64,000 nucleotides of DNA from Cytophagales bacterium (GCA_013299115.1 JAAFKA010000001.1:186001-250000); one strand, 5' to 3'. Shown: positions 1 to 10,403, counted from the stretch's first letter. Numbers and translations: made by a program. Notes: generated from the letters alone by a model not told the origin.

Positions 1-2
1 GC

Positions 3-500
3 ATTACCAAAATCTATGTGTCTATTGATATGCGAATAGTCCCCAACCAAATTTTTGGGATTTTGGAGCCACTTAGCGTAGTGATTGGTGTGTTTTTGGT
101 CTTAGTTTTTGTTTTATTGGCAATTAAAATAAGGCAACAACAAAACAAAATTATTTTAGCAGGTAGCACATGGGGTTGTGGCTATGTGGGCAGTTCAACA
201 AAATTGCAATACACTTCCACATCTTTTTCAGACAATTTTCTCCAATTAGTCAAGCCCATAGCCGAATACGACAAGCAAATGGAAGAAATCAGGGAGGAGG
301 AGATTTATCCTGCCCCTCGCACTTTCAAAGCAAGAGCAGCCGACAAAATTGAAAATATTTATGCTCAACCAATGGAAAGTCTGATGGAAAATATGAAAAA
401 AACTACTATTTTCCAAACAGGAAGTGTACAGCATTATATTATGTATGCTTTGTTGTTTATTGTGGTCGTGGCAGTGTTGAGTTTCTTTAATTTGATATAG
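3..500 (+). CDS. C-terminal end of a hydrogenase-4 component B / NuoL-like membrane subunit (partial)
   Basis: The reading frame is open to the left edge of the window, so the start and most of the gene lie outside it; the GTG at 18 is not a convincing start. Visible are one membrane helix (about residues 10-35), then TWGCGY followed by KLQYTSTSF, a soluble loop, and a final helix ending in FFNLI. The TWGCGY...QYT pattern followed by a charged loop and a last helix is typical of the C-terminal end of hydrogenase-4 subunit B and related antiporter-like subunits of NiFe hydrogenases and complex I. By family these are inner-membrane, proton-translocating proteins. The rest of the gene would be needed to tell HyfB from other members. 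Confidence 0.65.
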   Translation: MTKIYVSIDMRIVPNQIFGILEPLSVVIGVFLVLVFVLLAIKIRQQQNKIILAGSTWGCGYVGSSTKLQYTSTSFSDNFLQLVKPIAEYDKQMEEIREEEIYPAPRTFKARAADKIENIYAQPMESLMENMKKTTIFQTGSVQHYIMYALLFIVVVAVLSFFNLI

Positions 501-515
501 ATTTTTTAGTTTATT

Positions 516-600
516 TGGTTGTCCAACAATTTTTGTGGAAACGTAGGTCTTTGATTTATCAAAGACTGTCGGACAATTTTTGTGGACTGTCCGACAACCA
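516..600. repeat. Family B palindromic element, complete copy
   Basis: An 85-bp unit bounded by the perfect 8-bp inverted ends TGGTTGTC and GACAACCA. Inside are two hairpins: GTCTTTGAT/ATCAAAGAC (547-566) and GTCGGACA/TGTCCGAC (about 567-595). A related but incomplete copy lies at 14655-14710. It lies between the hydrogenase-like gene and the katG terminator and has no coding capacity. Confidence 0.6.
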
Positions 601-663
601 TTTATTTTTATACTTCTTGTGAAAACCTTTTATAGTAACAGGTTGCCAGAAATTTATGGCACA

Positions 664-705
664 AAAAGGGCTGCCGAAAATTTTTTCAAACAGCCTCTTT
701 TTTTT
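664..705 (-). terminator. Probable rho-independent terminator of katG
   Basis: Just downstream of the katG stop, the minus strand can form AGGCTG...CAGCCC with a mostly A/T loop, flanked by runs of A and T. It fits an intrinsic terminator for katG. Confidence 0.6.
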
Positions 706-707
706 AC

Positions 708-2978
<2,271 letters not shown>

Positions 2979-3088
2979 TTAGTTATAGATTTTTATTTAG
3001 GTTATCAATTATTTATTATGATTTCGTAGTTCATAATTTACTTATTTGTACTTTTGTGGCAGCACTTATTTCCGTAGAAAATATAACT

Positions 3089-3877
3089 ATGCTTGATTTA
3101 ATAGACAAACTCCGTTTGCGAGAAAACAGTAAAAGAGCTTTATGGCTGAATATGGGATTAATAGGATTGTTCTCTGTTCTCATTTTACTGTTGTTTTTTT
3201 ATGTGTATTTACCCGTAACTACACATCATGGGGATACCATTACCGTCCCTGACTTAACAGGAATGAAAATAGCCGAGTTGGAAGAGTTTTTAGATGACAA
3301 AGAACTCCGTTATATTGTAGATGACTCTAATTATGTGGAGGGCAAAGTTCCTCTATCAGTTTTGGTGCAAGACCCAGTGGCTGGCTCTAAGGTGAAAGTG
3401 AACAGACGTATTCACCTCACGATTAATTCAATGACGCCGCCCTTAGAAAAAATACCTGAAGTGATAGATGTTTCTATGAAACAAGTTACCAAAATGTTGC
3501 AGGGGGCAGGTTTCAAAATTGGCGAGCAAAAATATGTGGAAGACATGGCTGCCAATGTCGTCATTCGCATAGGACATAAGGGGAAATATTACACCAAAGA
3601 AGATGTAAGACGAGGCATCTTGTTGCCACGTGGCAGTGTGATAGATTTTGAAATAGGCGATGGTTTAGGAAAGGATTCTTTTGAAATGCCAAACGTAGTG
3701 GGCAAAAGTATGGAGGAGGCAGAAGTTATTTTGCGTGGCTCTGGGCTAAGTGTAAATATCAATCAAGAAACCCAAAGTACGCAGCCCGCAGGAACTGTTA
3801 TCAAGCAAAGACCCGAAGCCCAAGGGCAAAGTGTGAAAATTGGGATGGTAGTAGATATTTGGGTGGCAGGCAATTAG
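3089..3877 (+). CDS. Membrane-anchored PASTA-domain protein
   Basis: A 262-residue protein with a short cytoplasmic N terminus, one membrane helix (about residues 20-43, MGLIGLFSVLILLLFFYVYL) and an outer part made of three PASTA-like units (about 50-120, 125-190 and 195-262; VPDLTGM, IPEVIDV and MPNVVGK mark their starts). PASTA domains in other proteins bind peptidoglycan or muropeptides. Here there is no kinase or transpeptidase domain attached, the usual form for small PASTA proteins in Bacteroidota. The frame is open further upstream to 2975, but the ATG at 3089 gives a normal anchor and is preferred. The exact role is not known; a cell-wall function is an inference. Confidence 0.88.
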   Translation: MLDLIDKLRLRENSKRALWLNMGLIGLFSVLILLLFFYVYLPVTTHHGDTITVPDLTGMKIAELEEFLDDKELRYIVDDSNYVEGKVPLSVLVQDPVAGSKVKVNRRIHLTINSMTPPLEKIPEVIDVSMKQVTKMLQGAGFKIGEQKYVEDMAANVVIRIGHKGKYYTKEDVRRGILLPRGSVIDFEIGDGLGKDSFEMPNVVGKSMEEAEVILRGSGLSVNINQETQSTQPAGTVIKQRPEAQGQSVKIGMVVDIWVAGN

Positions 3878-3930
3878 TTTTTAGTTTTTAATGTTTAGTT
3901 CTTACATTGTAAAGATGTAAAAATATAATT

Positions 3931-3984
3931 AGTGCCACAGAATTAATACTCAGCAATAACATTTCTTCAAGAAATGTTATTGCT
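3931..3984. repeat. Family A palindromic element, partial copy
   Basis: The core is AGCAATAACATTTCTT / AAGAAATGTTATTGCT, 16-bp perfect arms at 3952-3967 and 3969-3984 with a one-base loop. The left flank from 3931 (AGTGCCACAG...ACTCAG) matches, in reverse complement, the right flank of the complete copy at 32445-32538. It lies between two convergent genes and may also act as a terminator. Confidence 0.65.
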
Positions 3985-4012
3985 AATTTTGAGTAGTTTT
4001 AAAACAATAAAA

Positions 4013-4699
4013 TTATTTTGCATTAGGATTTTCGCCCGAAGTGCGTACTTCTACGCCATTGGGTAGTGTTCTTTTAGTAGGCACGTTGGTTACATTATAC
4101 CTAAACTCTGTACCCAAATGTGTAACCATCATTTCTATATTTACGCCACCCTCGCCTGTCATCACACCTTTGTATTGGTAAGCATTAATGGAAGTAAGTT
4201 TTACTTTGGGGTTGGCAATTCGGTTTTCTTTGCAGATTTGGTACTTGATAATGGTTGCCAACGTAGTGGTGTCGTTTTCAGGATACCAACCTTTTTCTTT
4301 ATGCACCACAATTTTGAGGTTTTCGCCTGTTTTGAGGGTCGCAACGCCTGTATAGTGCGTACTGTCTTTGGGGCGAAGTATTAAATCTGTGCAAGTCATG
4401 CCTACATTTTTTTCCAAGTCGTGCATGGTGCGTGAGTTCAGGGTTTCAGTAACTCTTGCATTTTCGGCATCACCTTTGTAAATCACTTGCAACTTAGACC
4501 CATCAGCCATGATGCTCGTGATGAGGTATTGGTCGGTTTCCTCTTTCTCTATTTTCACTTGTTGGCATTCTTTGCCTGTTTGGTCTTTGATATTTTTGCG
4601 GAAAGTTCTTTCTATTTTTTGCATTTTGTCTTCTTCACTTTCGCAAGCAAAGCACAAGCCTGCCAATAGACAAATGAGAACTAAATTTTTATAATTCAT
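4013..4699 (-). CDS. Predicted lipoprotein of unknown function
   Basis: No family was recognised for this 228-residue protein. It begins with a short basic stretch and a hydrophobic segment ending in LCFAC (Cys19), which fits a lipoprotein signal peptide. The acidic residues right after the cysteine (ESEEDK) are compatible with surface export in some Bacteroidota, but this is inference. The mature part is charged, rich in Lys/Glu/Thr, and seems to hold repeated beta-rich units; YKGVMTGEGG and HYTGVATLKTGE look like related strands. It runs opposite to the neighbouring thioredoxin-like gene, with a good promoter match at 4732-4762. Confidence 0.75.
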   Translation of the reverse strand: MNYKNLVLICLLAGLCFACESEEDKMQKIERTFRKNIKDQTGKECQQVKIEKEETDQYLITSIMADGSKLQVIYKGDAENARVTETLNSRTMHDLEKNVGMTCTDLILRPKDSTHYTGVATLKTGENLKIVVHKEKGWYPENDTTTLATIIKYQICKENRIANPKVKLTSINAYQYKGVMTGEGGVNIEMMVTHLGTEFRYNVTNVPTKRTLPNGVEVRTSGENPNAK

Positions 4700-4731
4700 A
4701 CGTAGATTTATTTAGGTTTACAAAATTTTTG

Positions 4732-4762
4732 CAAAGGTAAGGTTTTTGCTATACAATAGCAA
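4732..4762 (-). promoter_or_regulatory. Predicted Bacteroidota-type promoter for the lipoprotein gene
   Basis: Minus strand TTG (4762-4760), a 20-base spacer, then TACCTTTG (4739-4732), matching TTG-N19/20-TAnnTTTG. The predicted start of transcription lies about 25 bases before the ATG at 4699. Confidence 0.5.
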
Positions 4763-4793
4763 GAAAAAAATTGCTACCTTGCAAAAAAATATA

Positions 4794-5585
4794 ATGAAAC
4801 AGCACTCGATGAAAAAATATTTGTTTATCCTCTCTTGTTGGTTGCTCACTTTGCCCGCAATGGCACAACTCACAAAATCTTACCAATTTTTTGATGGCAC
4901 GTACAAAGAACTTCGCACCGTAGCCAAGACGACTAACAAACCTTATTTTGTCTATTTTTTTGCTAATTGGTGTATGCCTTGCAAAAAAATGAATGACCAA
5001 ACTTTTCGCAATGCCGAAGTGGTGCAGTATATCAACCAAAAATATGTAGGTTATGCCGTAGATGGCGAATCTCGGATAACCGAAGGGCGAAGTTTGGCAG
5101 AATATTATGATGTCTATTTTTTCCCTATGCTGGTTATTTTTACGCCAGAAGGCAAAATTTCTGAAAAAATAGACGGCTTTATTACTCCCGAAGACATGGT
5201 GGCTGCTCTGAAACGCAACGAAAAAAAACATGGAGAACCCAACGAACTTACGCCTATGTATGACGACCCTCCACAAAGTGGTTTTATCATTCCTTCGGGC
5301 AAAGGCTTGTACCGTTTGTTTTATGAAAAGCAAGAATCAGAAGGCTATGGCGTGCAGTTGGGCATCTTCGAAAGTTATGAAAGTGTATTGGCAAAGGTCG
5401 AGGAATTGCAAAGCAACTACCACCGCAATATTATTTTGCACGTGGACGTGGTAGAAAATAAGACTTTTTACCGAATTATTTTAGGCACTTTCAAAACCCG
5501 AAGGGCTGCCCTCACGTACAGTGAATTGCTGCAAATGAAGGAAGGACACGCAGGGGTAATTGTCAATTTGGCTGAGATGAAGTAA
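4794..5585 (+). CDS. Exported thioredoxin-like protein with C-terminal SPOR-like domain
   Basis: A 263-residue protein with a signal peptide (about residues 7-24, ending PAMA-Q). Next is a thioredoxin fold (about 28-145) with the active site Trp59-Cys60-Met-Pro-Cys63 and the conserved Pro111 after YFF. A linker leads to a C-terminal domain (about 185-258; GVQLGIFESY ... FYRIILGTF) with the alternating pattern of SPOR domains, which in other proteins bind denuded septal peptidoglycan. The protein therefore probably works in the periplasm as a disulphide oxidoreductase. An in-frame start at 4746 exists, but it would precede the signal peptide and lies in the likely promoter region; ATG 4794 (or 4809) is preferred. 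Fusion of the two domains is unusual. Confidence 0.85.
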   Translation: MKQHSMKKYLFILSCWLLTLPAMAQLTKSYQFFDGTYKELRTVAKTTNKPYFVYFFANWCMPCKKMNDQTFRNAEVVQYINQKYVGYAVDGESRITEGRSLAEYYDVYFFPMLVIFTPEGKISEKIDGFITPEDMVAALKRNEKKHGEPNELTPMYDDPPQSGFIIPSGKGLYRLFYEKQESEGYGVQLGIFESYESVLAKVEELQSNYHRNIILHVDVVENKTFYRIILGTFKTRRAALTYSELLQMKEGHAGVIVNLAEMK

Positions 5586-5728
5586 ATTTTGGTAGTGATA
5601 AAAAAAAAGCAAAACCTTATCAGAAAATAAAATTTTATTTTATATTGCAAAGTCAAAAAAAGGTTATTCTCTTAACTATTTGACTTTCAATAGATTATCT
5701 ATTCAGCTACTTTTTTGAATCTACCAAT

Positions 5729-6643
5729 ATGCCAAGTTTAAAAGAAGTCAGAAGTCGAATTACTTCGGTAAGTTCTACGCAGCAAATCACAAAAGCTATG
5801 AAAATGGTAGCTGCTGCCAAACTACGTAAAGCCCAAGACAGAAGTATGCAAATGCGTCCTTATGCTAAAAAATTAAGCGACATCTTAAAAAATATAGTAA
5901 CCAACTCCGAACAAGCTGCCAGCAGTGAATATATGGACGAAAGACCAACTGCCAAAGTGCTTATCATCATAGCTACATCGGATAGAGGACTTTGCGGAGG
6001 TTTCAATAGCAATGCCATCAAAGCAGCAGTTAATGCTGCCAAAGAAAAATACGCCTCACAGTTGGAAGCTGGCAACGTAACTTTTATGTGCATAGGCAAA
6101 AAAGGTAGAGATTTTTTCCTCAAACGCAACTACAAAGTAGATGCAGAATATGCCGAAATTTTAGCAAAATTGTCGTTTGAAGTAGCCCGCAATGCTGCCG
6201 AAAAAGTAATGCTTGCTTTTAAAAACAAGGAGTATGACGTAGTAGAATTGGTTTACAATGAATTTAAAAACGTGGCTACGCAAGTGATACAAGTAGAAAG
6301 ATTTTTGCCAATTTCTCTCAATCTATCTGCTCAACCGCAAAGCACCAGCAAGTTAGACCTCAAAAAAGATGAGCCTACAGACTATGTTTTTGAGCCTGAC
6401 CAAGCAGAAATTGTAACACAATTATTGCCTAAAACTCTCAAAATTCAGTTCTATAAAGCCTTGTTGGAGTCTAATGCTTCGGAAAACGGAGCTAGAATGT
6501 CGGCAATGGACAAAGCCACTGAAAATGCAGGCGAATTGCTAAAAGAATTGAAATTGACTTATAACCGTACTCGCCAAGCTGCCATTACCAAAGAAATTCT
6601 CGAAATTGTGGGTGGTGCAGAAGCCTTAGCAAGTGGAGCATAG
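5729..6643 (+). CDS. atpG: F1Fo ATP synthase gamma subunit
   Basis: A 304-residue central stalk subunit that turns inside the alpha3beta3 head and couples proton flow to ATP synthesis. The N-terminal helix (PSLKEVRSRITSVSSTQQITKAMKMVAAAKLRKAQ) is highly typical of the family and is followed by the Rossmann-like middle part (IIATSDRGLCGGFN). The C-terminal helix carries SENGARMSAMDKATENAGEL and RTRQAAITKEILEIVGGAEAL, the conserved end. The gene is alone: the usual partners atpA and atpH do not flank it, and atpB and atpE are found 20 kb away in this window. A hairpin shared with rodA ends it. Confidence 0.98.
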   Translation: MPSLKEVRSRITSVSSTQQITKAMKMVAAAKLRKAQDRSMQMRPYAKKLSDILKNIVTNSEQAASSEYMDERPTAKVLIIIATSDRGLCGGFNSNAIKAAVNAAKEKYASQLEAGNVTFMCIGKKGRDFFLKRNYKVDAEYAEILAKLSFEVARNAAEKVMLAFKNKEYDVVELVYNEFKNVATQVIQVERFLPISLNLSAQPQSTSKLDLKKDEPTDYVFEPDQAEIVTQLLPKTLKIQFYKALLESNASENGARMSAMDKATENAGELLKELKLTYNRTRQAAITKEILEIVGGAEALASGA

Positions 6644-6675
6644 GAAAAGGAATACAGTTTTAATTAGAATAAAAC

Positions 6676-6708
6676 AAACTCCGCAAAAGTCTAACGACTG
6701 CGGAGTTT
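6676..6708. terminator. Bidirectional terminator between atpG and rodA
   Basis: Perfect 10-bp arms AAACTCCGCA (6676-6685) and TGCGGAGTTT (6699-6708), flanked by A-rich and T-rich runs on either side, between two convergent genes. Confidence 0.8.
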
Positions 6709-6711
6709 ATT

Positions 6712-8010
6712 TTATACCACTAAATTTTGCCTTCGAAACATATCTAATTTTACCATAGAAAACAACAAAACAGTAAAACTCCACAAGGCAGAACCTCCGT
6801 AGCTGAAAAACGGCAAGGGAATACCAATGACAGGGAAAAGTCCAATGGTCATACCGACATTGACCATGAAGTGAAACAGCACAATAGCCACCACACAGTA
6901 GCCATAGACCTTAGAAAACCTCGATTTTTGCCTTTCAGCTAAGGTTATCAACCGCAAAAGCAAGGTGGCAAAGAGAACAATCACTAAACTTGTGCCTACC
7001 CAACCATGTTCTTCGCCTATGGTACAGAAAATAAAATCGGTGCTTTGGTCAGGCACAAAATCAAATTTTGTTTGCGTACCTTCCAAAAAACCTTTGCCCC
7101 ACAAACCTCCAGAGCCAATAGCTATTTTGGATTGGGCTACTTGCCAGCCACCATCTTTGAGGTCGGCATCAGGATTGATAAAAACTTCTATTCTTTTCTT
7201 TTGGTGAGGTTGCAATACTTTGGTAACAAAAAAATTGACACTCAACATAATTACCAAAGCATAACTTAACAAAACTGTGGTATGTAAGGCTATACTAAAT
7301 TTTTGCCGTTTAAAATATTGCCACAAGGTAATCACACCCGCCAAAACAGCCAAGCCCATCAGCCCTCGTGTAACGTAATACACATAATTTGGGGGCAAAA
7401 ATAAAGTGGTAATAAACAAAGCAACCAAAATGACACCCGCCAGCATGATATAATCCGACAAACCTTCTTTGTATAAAACCACCAAAAAAGCAGCAAAAAC
7501 TAAGGCAGACCCTGTTTCGTTTTGCAATTTGATGATAAGAGCTGGCACAAAAATAATGAGCAAAGCAGGCAACAAGTCGGTGAGTTTAGTCAGTTTCTTT
7601 GTGCCTTCAGAGAGGTAACGAGCCAATGCTAAGGCAGTGGCATATTTGGCTAACTCGGCAGGTTGAAACCGCATAAAGCCCAAGTCAAACCACGACTTAG
7701 ACCCCTGAATTTCACGACCAAAGATGATAACAGCTACCAACAAAACCAGCGTAACCCCATACAAAGGATAGGCGAAGGTGTGATAAATTTTAACATCTAA
7801 CACCAATATAAAAAACACAATGGCACACGCCAACACTATCCAAAGCATTTGCTTGCCCGACCTAAGGCTTAAATCCCAAATTTCCTTTTTCATATCGGGG
7901 GCATACACCACCGCAAAAATATTGAGCCAACCTGCCAAAACCAACACGCCCACTAAGGTTACAGTCAGCCAATCTATTTGGGCTACGAGGCTTGCACGTC
8001 TGCTTTCCAT
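6712..8010 (-). CDS. rodA: Rod shape-determining protein RodA (SEDS glycosyltransferase)
   Basis: A 432-residue inner-membrane protein of the SEDS (FtsW/RodA/SpoVE) family, with about ten hydrophobic segments. SEDS proteins polymerise lipid II glycan chains, working with a class B penicillin-binding protein in the elongation complex. Family hallmarks seen here are GSKSWFDLGFMRFQPAELAK in the first half, then FVPDQSTDFIFCTIGEEHGWVG, and the end PFFSYGGSALWS. The long extra segment in the middle (YYVTRGLMGLAVLAGVITLW...) is common in Bacteroidota RodA. The LQNETGSALVF stretch favours RodA over FtsW. Its usual partner gene (PBP2) is not next to it here. Confidence 0.95.
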   Translation of the reverse strand: MESRRASLVAQIDWLTVTLVGVLVLAGWLNIFAVVYAPDMKKEIWDLSLRSGKQMLWIVLACAIVFFILVLDVKIYHTFAYPLYGVTLVLLVAVIIFGREIQGSKSWFDLGFMRFQPAELAKYATALALARYLSEGTKKLTKLTDLLPALLIIFVPALIIKLQNETGSALVFAAFLVVLYKEGLSDYIMLAGVILVALFITTLFLPPNYVYYVTRGLMGLAVLAGVITLWQYFKRQKFSIALHTTVLLSYALVIMLSVNFFVTKVLQPHQKKRIEVFINPDADLKDGGWQVAQSKIAIGSGGLWGKGFLEGTQTKFDFVPDQSTDFIFCTIGEEHGWVGTSLVIVLFATLLLRLITLAERQKSRFSKVYGYCVVAIVLFHFMVNVGMTIGLFPVIGIPLPFFSYGGSALWSFTVLLFSMVKLDMFRRQNLVV

Positions 8011-8022
8011 GACTAATTATTT

Positions 8023-8104
8023 TTTGTCCCTTTTGGACTTTATATTGGTAGAAAAATTTGCAAATAACACCAAGCTTTGTCCTGTATGGACTTTATATTG
8101 GTAG
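8023..8104. repeat. Two 29-bp direct repeats containing a small hairpin
   Basis: Copy 1 is at 8023-8051 and copy 2 at 8076-8104, 53 bases apart. Both read TTTGTCC-N4-TGGACTTTATATTGGTAG and differ only in the four central bases. TGTCC and GGAC can pair as a short stem in each. They lie just upstream of rodA, which is on the minus strand. Confidence 0.7.
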
Positions 8105-8172
8105 CCAATCAGGTTTCTCCTCATTGGGTCTGCTGTGGTTGGGTGCGAATCTTGGTATAGTGCTTTCAGGTT

Positions 8173-8276
8173 AAGTAGTTAGACTTAAATAATCAACAAT
8201 ATTTTGAACTCTATATATCTGATTATCAGACTTATCCGACACCTTTGAGGTGTCGGATAATTAGGTTCAATTACTT
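8173..8276. repeat. Family C palindromic element (copy 1)
   Basis: A 104-bp unit starting AAGTAGTT and ending in AATTACTT. It contains TCTGATTATCAGA and a strong palindrome, TTATCCGACACCT/AGGTGTCGGATAA (about 8232-8261). A second copy, in reverse orientation, occurs at 51775-51878. Confidence 0.75.
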
Positions 8277-8298
8277 ATCTTTGTGCATTGGCTTACAA

Positions 8299-8336
8299 AA
8301 AAAACATTGCTATACAGAACGACAGCAATGTTTTTT
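8299..8336. terminator. Stable hairpin with T-run, possible terminator
   Basis: Perfect 13-bp arms AAAAAACATTGCT (8299-8311) and AGCAATGTTTTTT (8324-8336). No gene ends immediately before it on the plus strand, so it may belong to an unseen small transcript or be a repeat remnant. Confidence 0.45.
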
Positions 8337-8431
8337 CATAAAAATTAAGACCTTGTGTGTCCATAAGTTTAGGCAATGTCCCCACATAGCAAAAAACTTA
8401 GAATACAAAAAATACAGTTTTATTTTATAAA

Positions 8432-8463
8432 AAAGTGCCTTTTCATTGCTAAAAAGGCACTTT
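8432..8463 (-). terminator. Rho-independent terminator of tRNA-Ser
   Basis: Perfect 12-bp arms AAAGTGCCTTTT (8432-8443) and AAAAGGCACTTT (8452-8463), placed directly after the 3' end of the tRNA on the minus strand and followed by a T-rich run. Confidence 0.75.
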
Positions 8464-8464
8464 G

Positions 8465-8549
8465 CAGAGAGAGAGGGATTCGAACCCCCGGAGGTTTAAC
8501 CCTCAACGGTTTTCAAGACCGCCGCAATCGACCACTCTGCCATCTCTCT
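8465..8549 (-). tRNA. tRNA-Ser (anticodon TGA)
   Basis: The 85-base minus-strand sequence folds as a class II tRNA. The acceptor arm AGAGAGA pairs with TCTCTCT, the discriminator is G (usual for serine), the anticodon loop is CTTGAAA with TGA, and there is a long variable arm before the T loop TTCGAAT. The CCA end is not encoded. It would read UCA and related serine codons. A good promoter lies just upstream and a terminator just downstream. Confidence 0.97.
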
Positions 8550-8559
8550 AATTGTGGTA

Positions 8560-8590
8560 CAAAGGTAGTATGCTATTTTCTAAGTTGCAA
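8560..8590 (-). promoter_or_regulatory. Predicted promoter of tRNA-Ser
   Basis: Minus strand TTG (8590-8588), 20-base spacer, TACCTTTG (8567-8560), an exact match to TTG-N20-TAnnTTTG. It ends 10 bases before the mature tRNA 5' end. Confidence 0.6.
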
Positions 8591-8609
8591 GTTTTTGTGT
8601 TATTTTTTT

Positions 8610-9392
8610 CTATTTTTTGCTCAATCTTTCAAAAAAAGCCTTTATACCTGAAGAAAATCTTTTGAGTTGCCCATTAATGCCTTCTGTATTTACGTAAATC
8701 GTATTGTGGTCGCCAGAAATTTCGTGTGCAGGTCTTGTTTTGGTGTAATAATAGGTGGCTATTGATTTTCTGTTTACATCTTTTGGTGTGTTTAGCGGCT
8801 TGGGATGCCCATGATAAGATATTTCGTTGGTTTCGAAAATCACACACCTGTTAAATAGGGGGGCGTAGCTGTCGAGAAAGGTTTTATTACCATTTGCCAA
8901 ATCCCATAACTCCAAAAATCCACCATAGTTTTCTTTCCAATCCTTGTTCATATACACCAATACATTTAAACGACGGTGGTATTTGGTGGTTGGGTGAAAA
9001 TTATAATCCACATGAACATTCAAAAAAGCCCCATTGATAGACTGGTGTAGCCCGCCGCCAAAAAGTTCATCATCTGCCAACAAAGGTTCTTCTGTGGTGG
9101 TTACGGTTTGTAGCCAATCCAAAAAAGTTTGAGAATTTAGTTCTTGGAATACTTTTTCCAAAAGGCTGTTAGGGTCAAATTTTGTTTTTTGAAACTTGTT
9201 TTTTTGGTCTATGTAGGTCGTGCCGTCCCATTTGCCTTCAGTAATAGAAGGATAGGCTTGGTAAATCAATTCAGCTTTTTCGGGAAGAAAAAAGTTTTCA
9301 AACATCACATAGCGGAAAGGCTGTTTAGCCTGATAAGTAGCTTTTATACTTTGTTGCCTATCCATAAGACTCTGAAAATCAATTAATTCCAT
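8610..9392 (-). CDS. 2-oxoglutarate/Fe(II)-dependent oxygenase
   Basis: A 260-residue protein with the double-stranded beta-helix pattern of the 2OG-Fe(II) oxygenase superfamily (2OG-FeII_Oxy_3 / prolyl-4-hydroxylase type). The iron ligands can be placed at His127 and Asp129 (NVHVDYNFHP) and His194 or His196 (ISYHGHP). Arg208 in NRKSIATYYY is the likely 2-oxoglutarate anchor. Such enzymes hydroxylate amino-acid side chains or small molecules; the substrate here cannot be told. There is no signal peptide. It lies downstream of era on the same strand with a 75-base gap. Confidence 0.88.
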   Translation of the reverse strand: MELIDFQSLMDRQQSIKATYQAKQPFRYVMFENFFLPEKAELIYQAYPSITEGKWDGTTYIDQKNKFQKTKFDPNSLLEKVFQELNSQTFLDWLQTVTTTEEPLLADDELFGGGLHQSINGAFLNVHVDYNFHPTTKYHRRLNVLVYMNKDWKENYGGFLELWDLANGNKTFLDSYAPLFNRCVIFETNEISYHGHPKPLNTPKDVNRKSIATYYYTKTRPAHEISGDHNTIYVNTEGINGQLKRFSSGIKAFFERLSKK

Positions 9393-9467
9393 AGTTAATT
9401 TTTAATTTTTAATGTTTTAGAATAAAATTTGTGTATTAGTTTTTCTCCATTAAATTGTAGTTATACC

Positions 9468-10403
9468 TTACCCTGCATAACCAAACTTTTCCAGCAAATT
9501 CCTTTTATTTCGCCAATCTGGTTCTACTTTTACGTGTTGCTCTAAGAAAACTTTTTTGTTAAAAAAGTTTTCCATATTTTTGCGAGCCACTGTACCCACT
9601 TTTTTCAGTTTTTCGCCTTTTTGTCCAATTAAAATGCCTTTCTGTGATGCTCTTTCTACCAAAATTTCGCAACGAATACGAATAATATTTTCGTCTTCCT
9701 TAAAATCTGTAACCACCACTTCACAGCAATAAGGGATTTCTTTCGTATAGTTAGCAAATATTTGCTCACGCACCATTTCGGCAACAAAAAATCTTTCAGG
9801 TTTGTCTGTAAAATCCTCTTTGGAGTAATAAGCTGGGTTTTCGGGCAAATATTCTAAAATAAGGTCAAAAATTCGAGTAATATTAAAGTTTTGTAAGGCA
9901 GAAACAGGTATAATTTCTTTGATTGTTACTTCTTTGCCCAAATTTTCTTGCCAAAACAGCATTTTTTCATTTACTTTTTCTTGCGAAGTAAGGTCTATCT
10001 TGTTGATTAAGAGGAAAATTGGTGCTTGTACTTTTTTTAGTTTCTTAGCTAACTCTGCTGCATTGGGTTCATCAAACAAATCTGTTACCAACAGCACAAT
10101 ATCTGCATCTTCTAACGAAGTATCTACGAAATTCATCATTGCCTTGTGCAACTCGTAAGCAGGTTCCATAATTCCTGGTGTGTCAGAATAAATAATCTGA
10201 AAATTATCACCATTGAGCATACCCATGATACGGTGACGAGTGGTCTGTGCCTTAGAGGAAATAATAGACAGCCTTTCGCCAATCATGGCATTCATCAAGG
10301 TAGATTTGCCTACATTAGGTTTGCCTATGATATTGACAAAACCAGCTTTGTGAGGAGTTGCAGGAGAATTTTGCTCGGTTATTGGGTTGGTAGTAGTTGC
10401 CAT
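9468..10403 (-). CDS. era: GTPase Era
   Basis: A 311-residue GTPase that binds 16S rRNA and takes part in 30S subunit maturation. The G domain shows G1 GKPNVGKST (27-35), the switch threonines in AQTTRHRIMG, G3 DTPG (74-77) and G4 NKID (134-137). The C-terminal KH domain (about 220-300) includes GILIGQKGEKLKKVGTVARKN, the RNA-binding loop. The end VEPDWRN fits the family. The first 20 residues are an extra polar tail; a later start is possible but no other Met is well placed. It stands alone, downstream of the ribosomal protein cluster but separated from it by a terminator. Confidence 0.98.
   Translation of the reverse strand: MATTTNPITEQNSPATPHKAGFVNIIGKPNVGKSTLMNAMIGERLSIISSKAQTTRHRIMGMLNGDNFQIIYSDTPGIMEPAYELHKAMMNFVDTSLEDADIVLLVTDLFDEPNAAELAKKLKKVQAPIFLLINKIDLTSQEKVNEKMLFWQENLGKEVTIKEIIPVSALQNFNITRIFDLILEYLPENPAYYSKEDFTDKPERFFVAEMVREQIFANYTKEIPYCCEVVVTDFKEDENIIRIRCEILVERASQKGILIGQKGEKLKKVGTVARKNMENFFNKKVFLEQHVKVEPDWRNKRNLLEKFGYAG

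Noticed and set aside
4749-5333. 194-codon minus-strand frame opposite the thioredoxin-like gene
   Set aside because: It is antisense to a clear signal peptide and thioredoxin motif, and its own product is low-quality and Phe-rich.
8376-8651. Plus-strand frame across the tRNA-Ser locus
   Set aside because: It covers a well-formed tRNA and its terminator, so coding is very unlikely.
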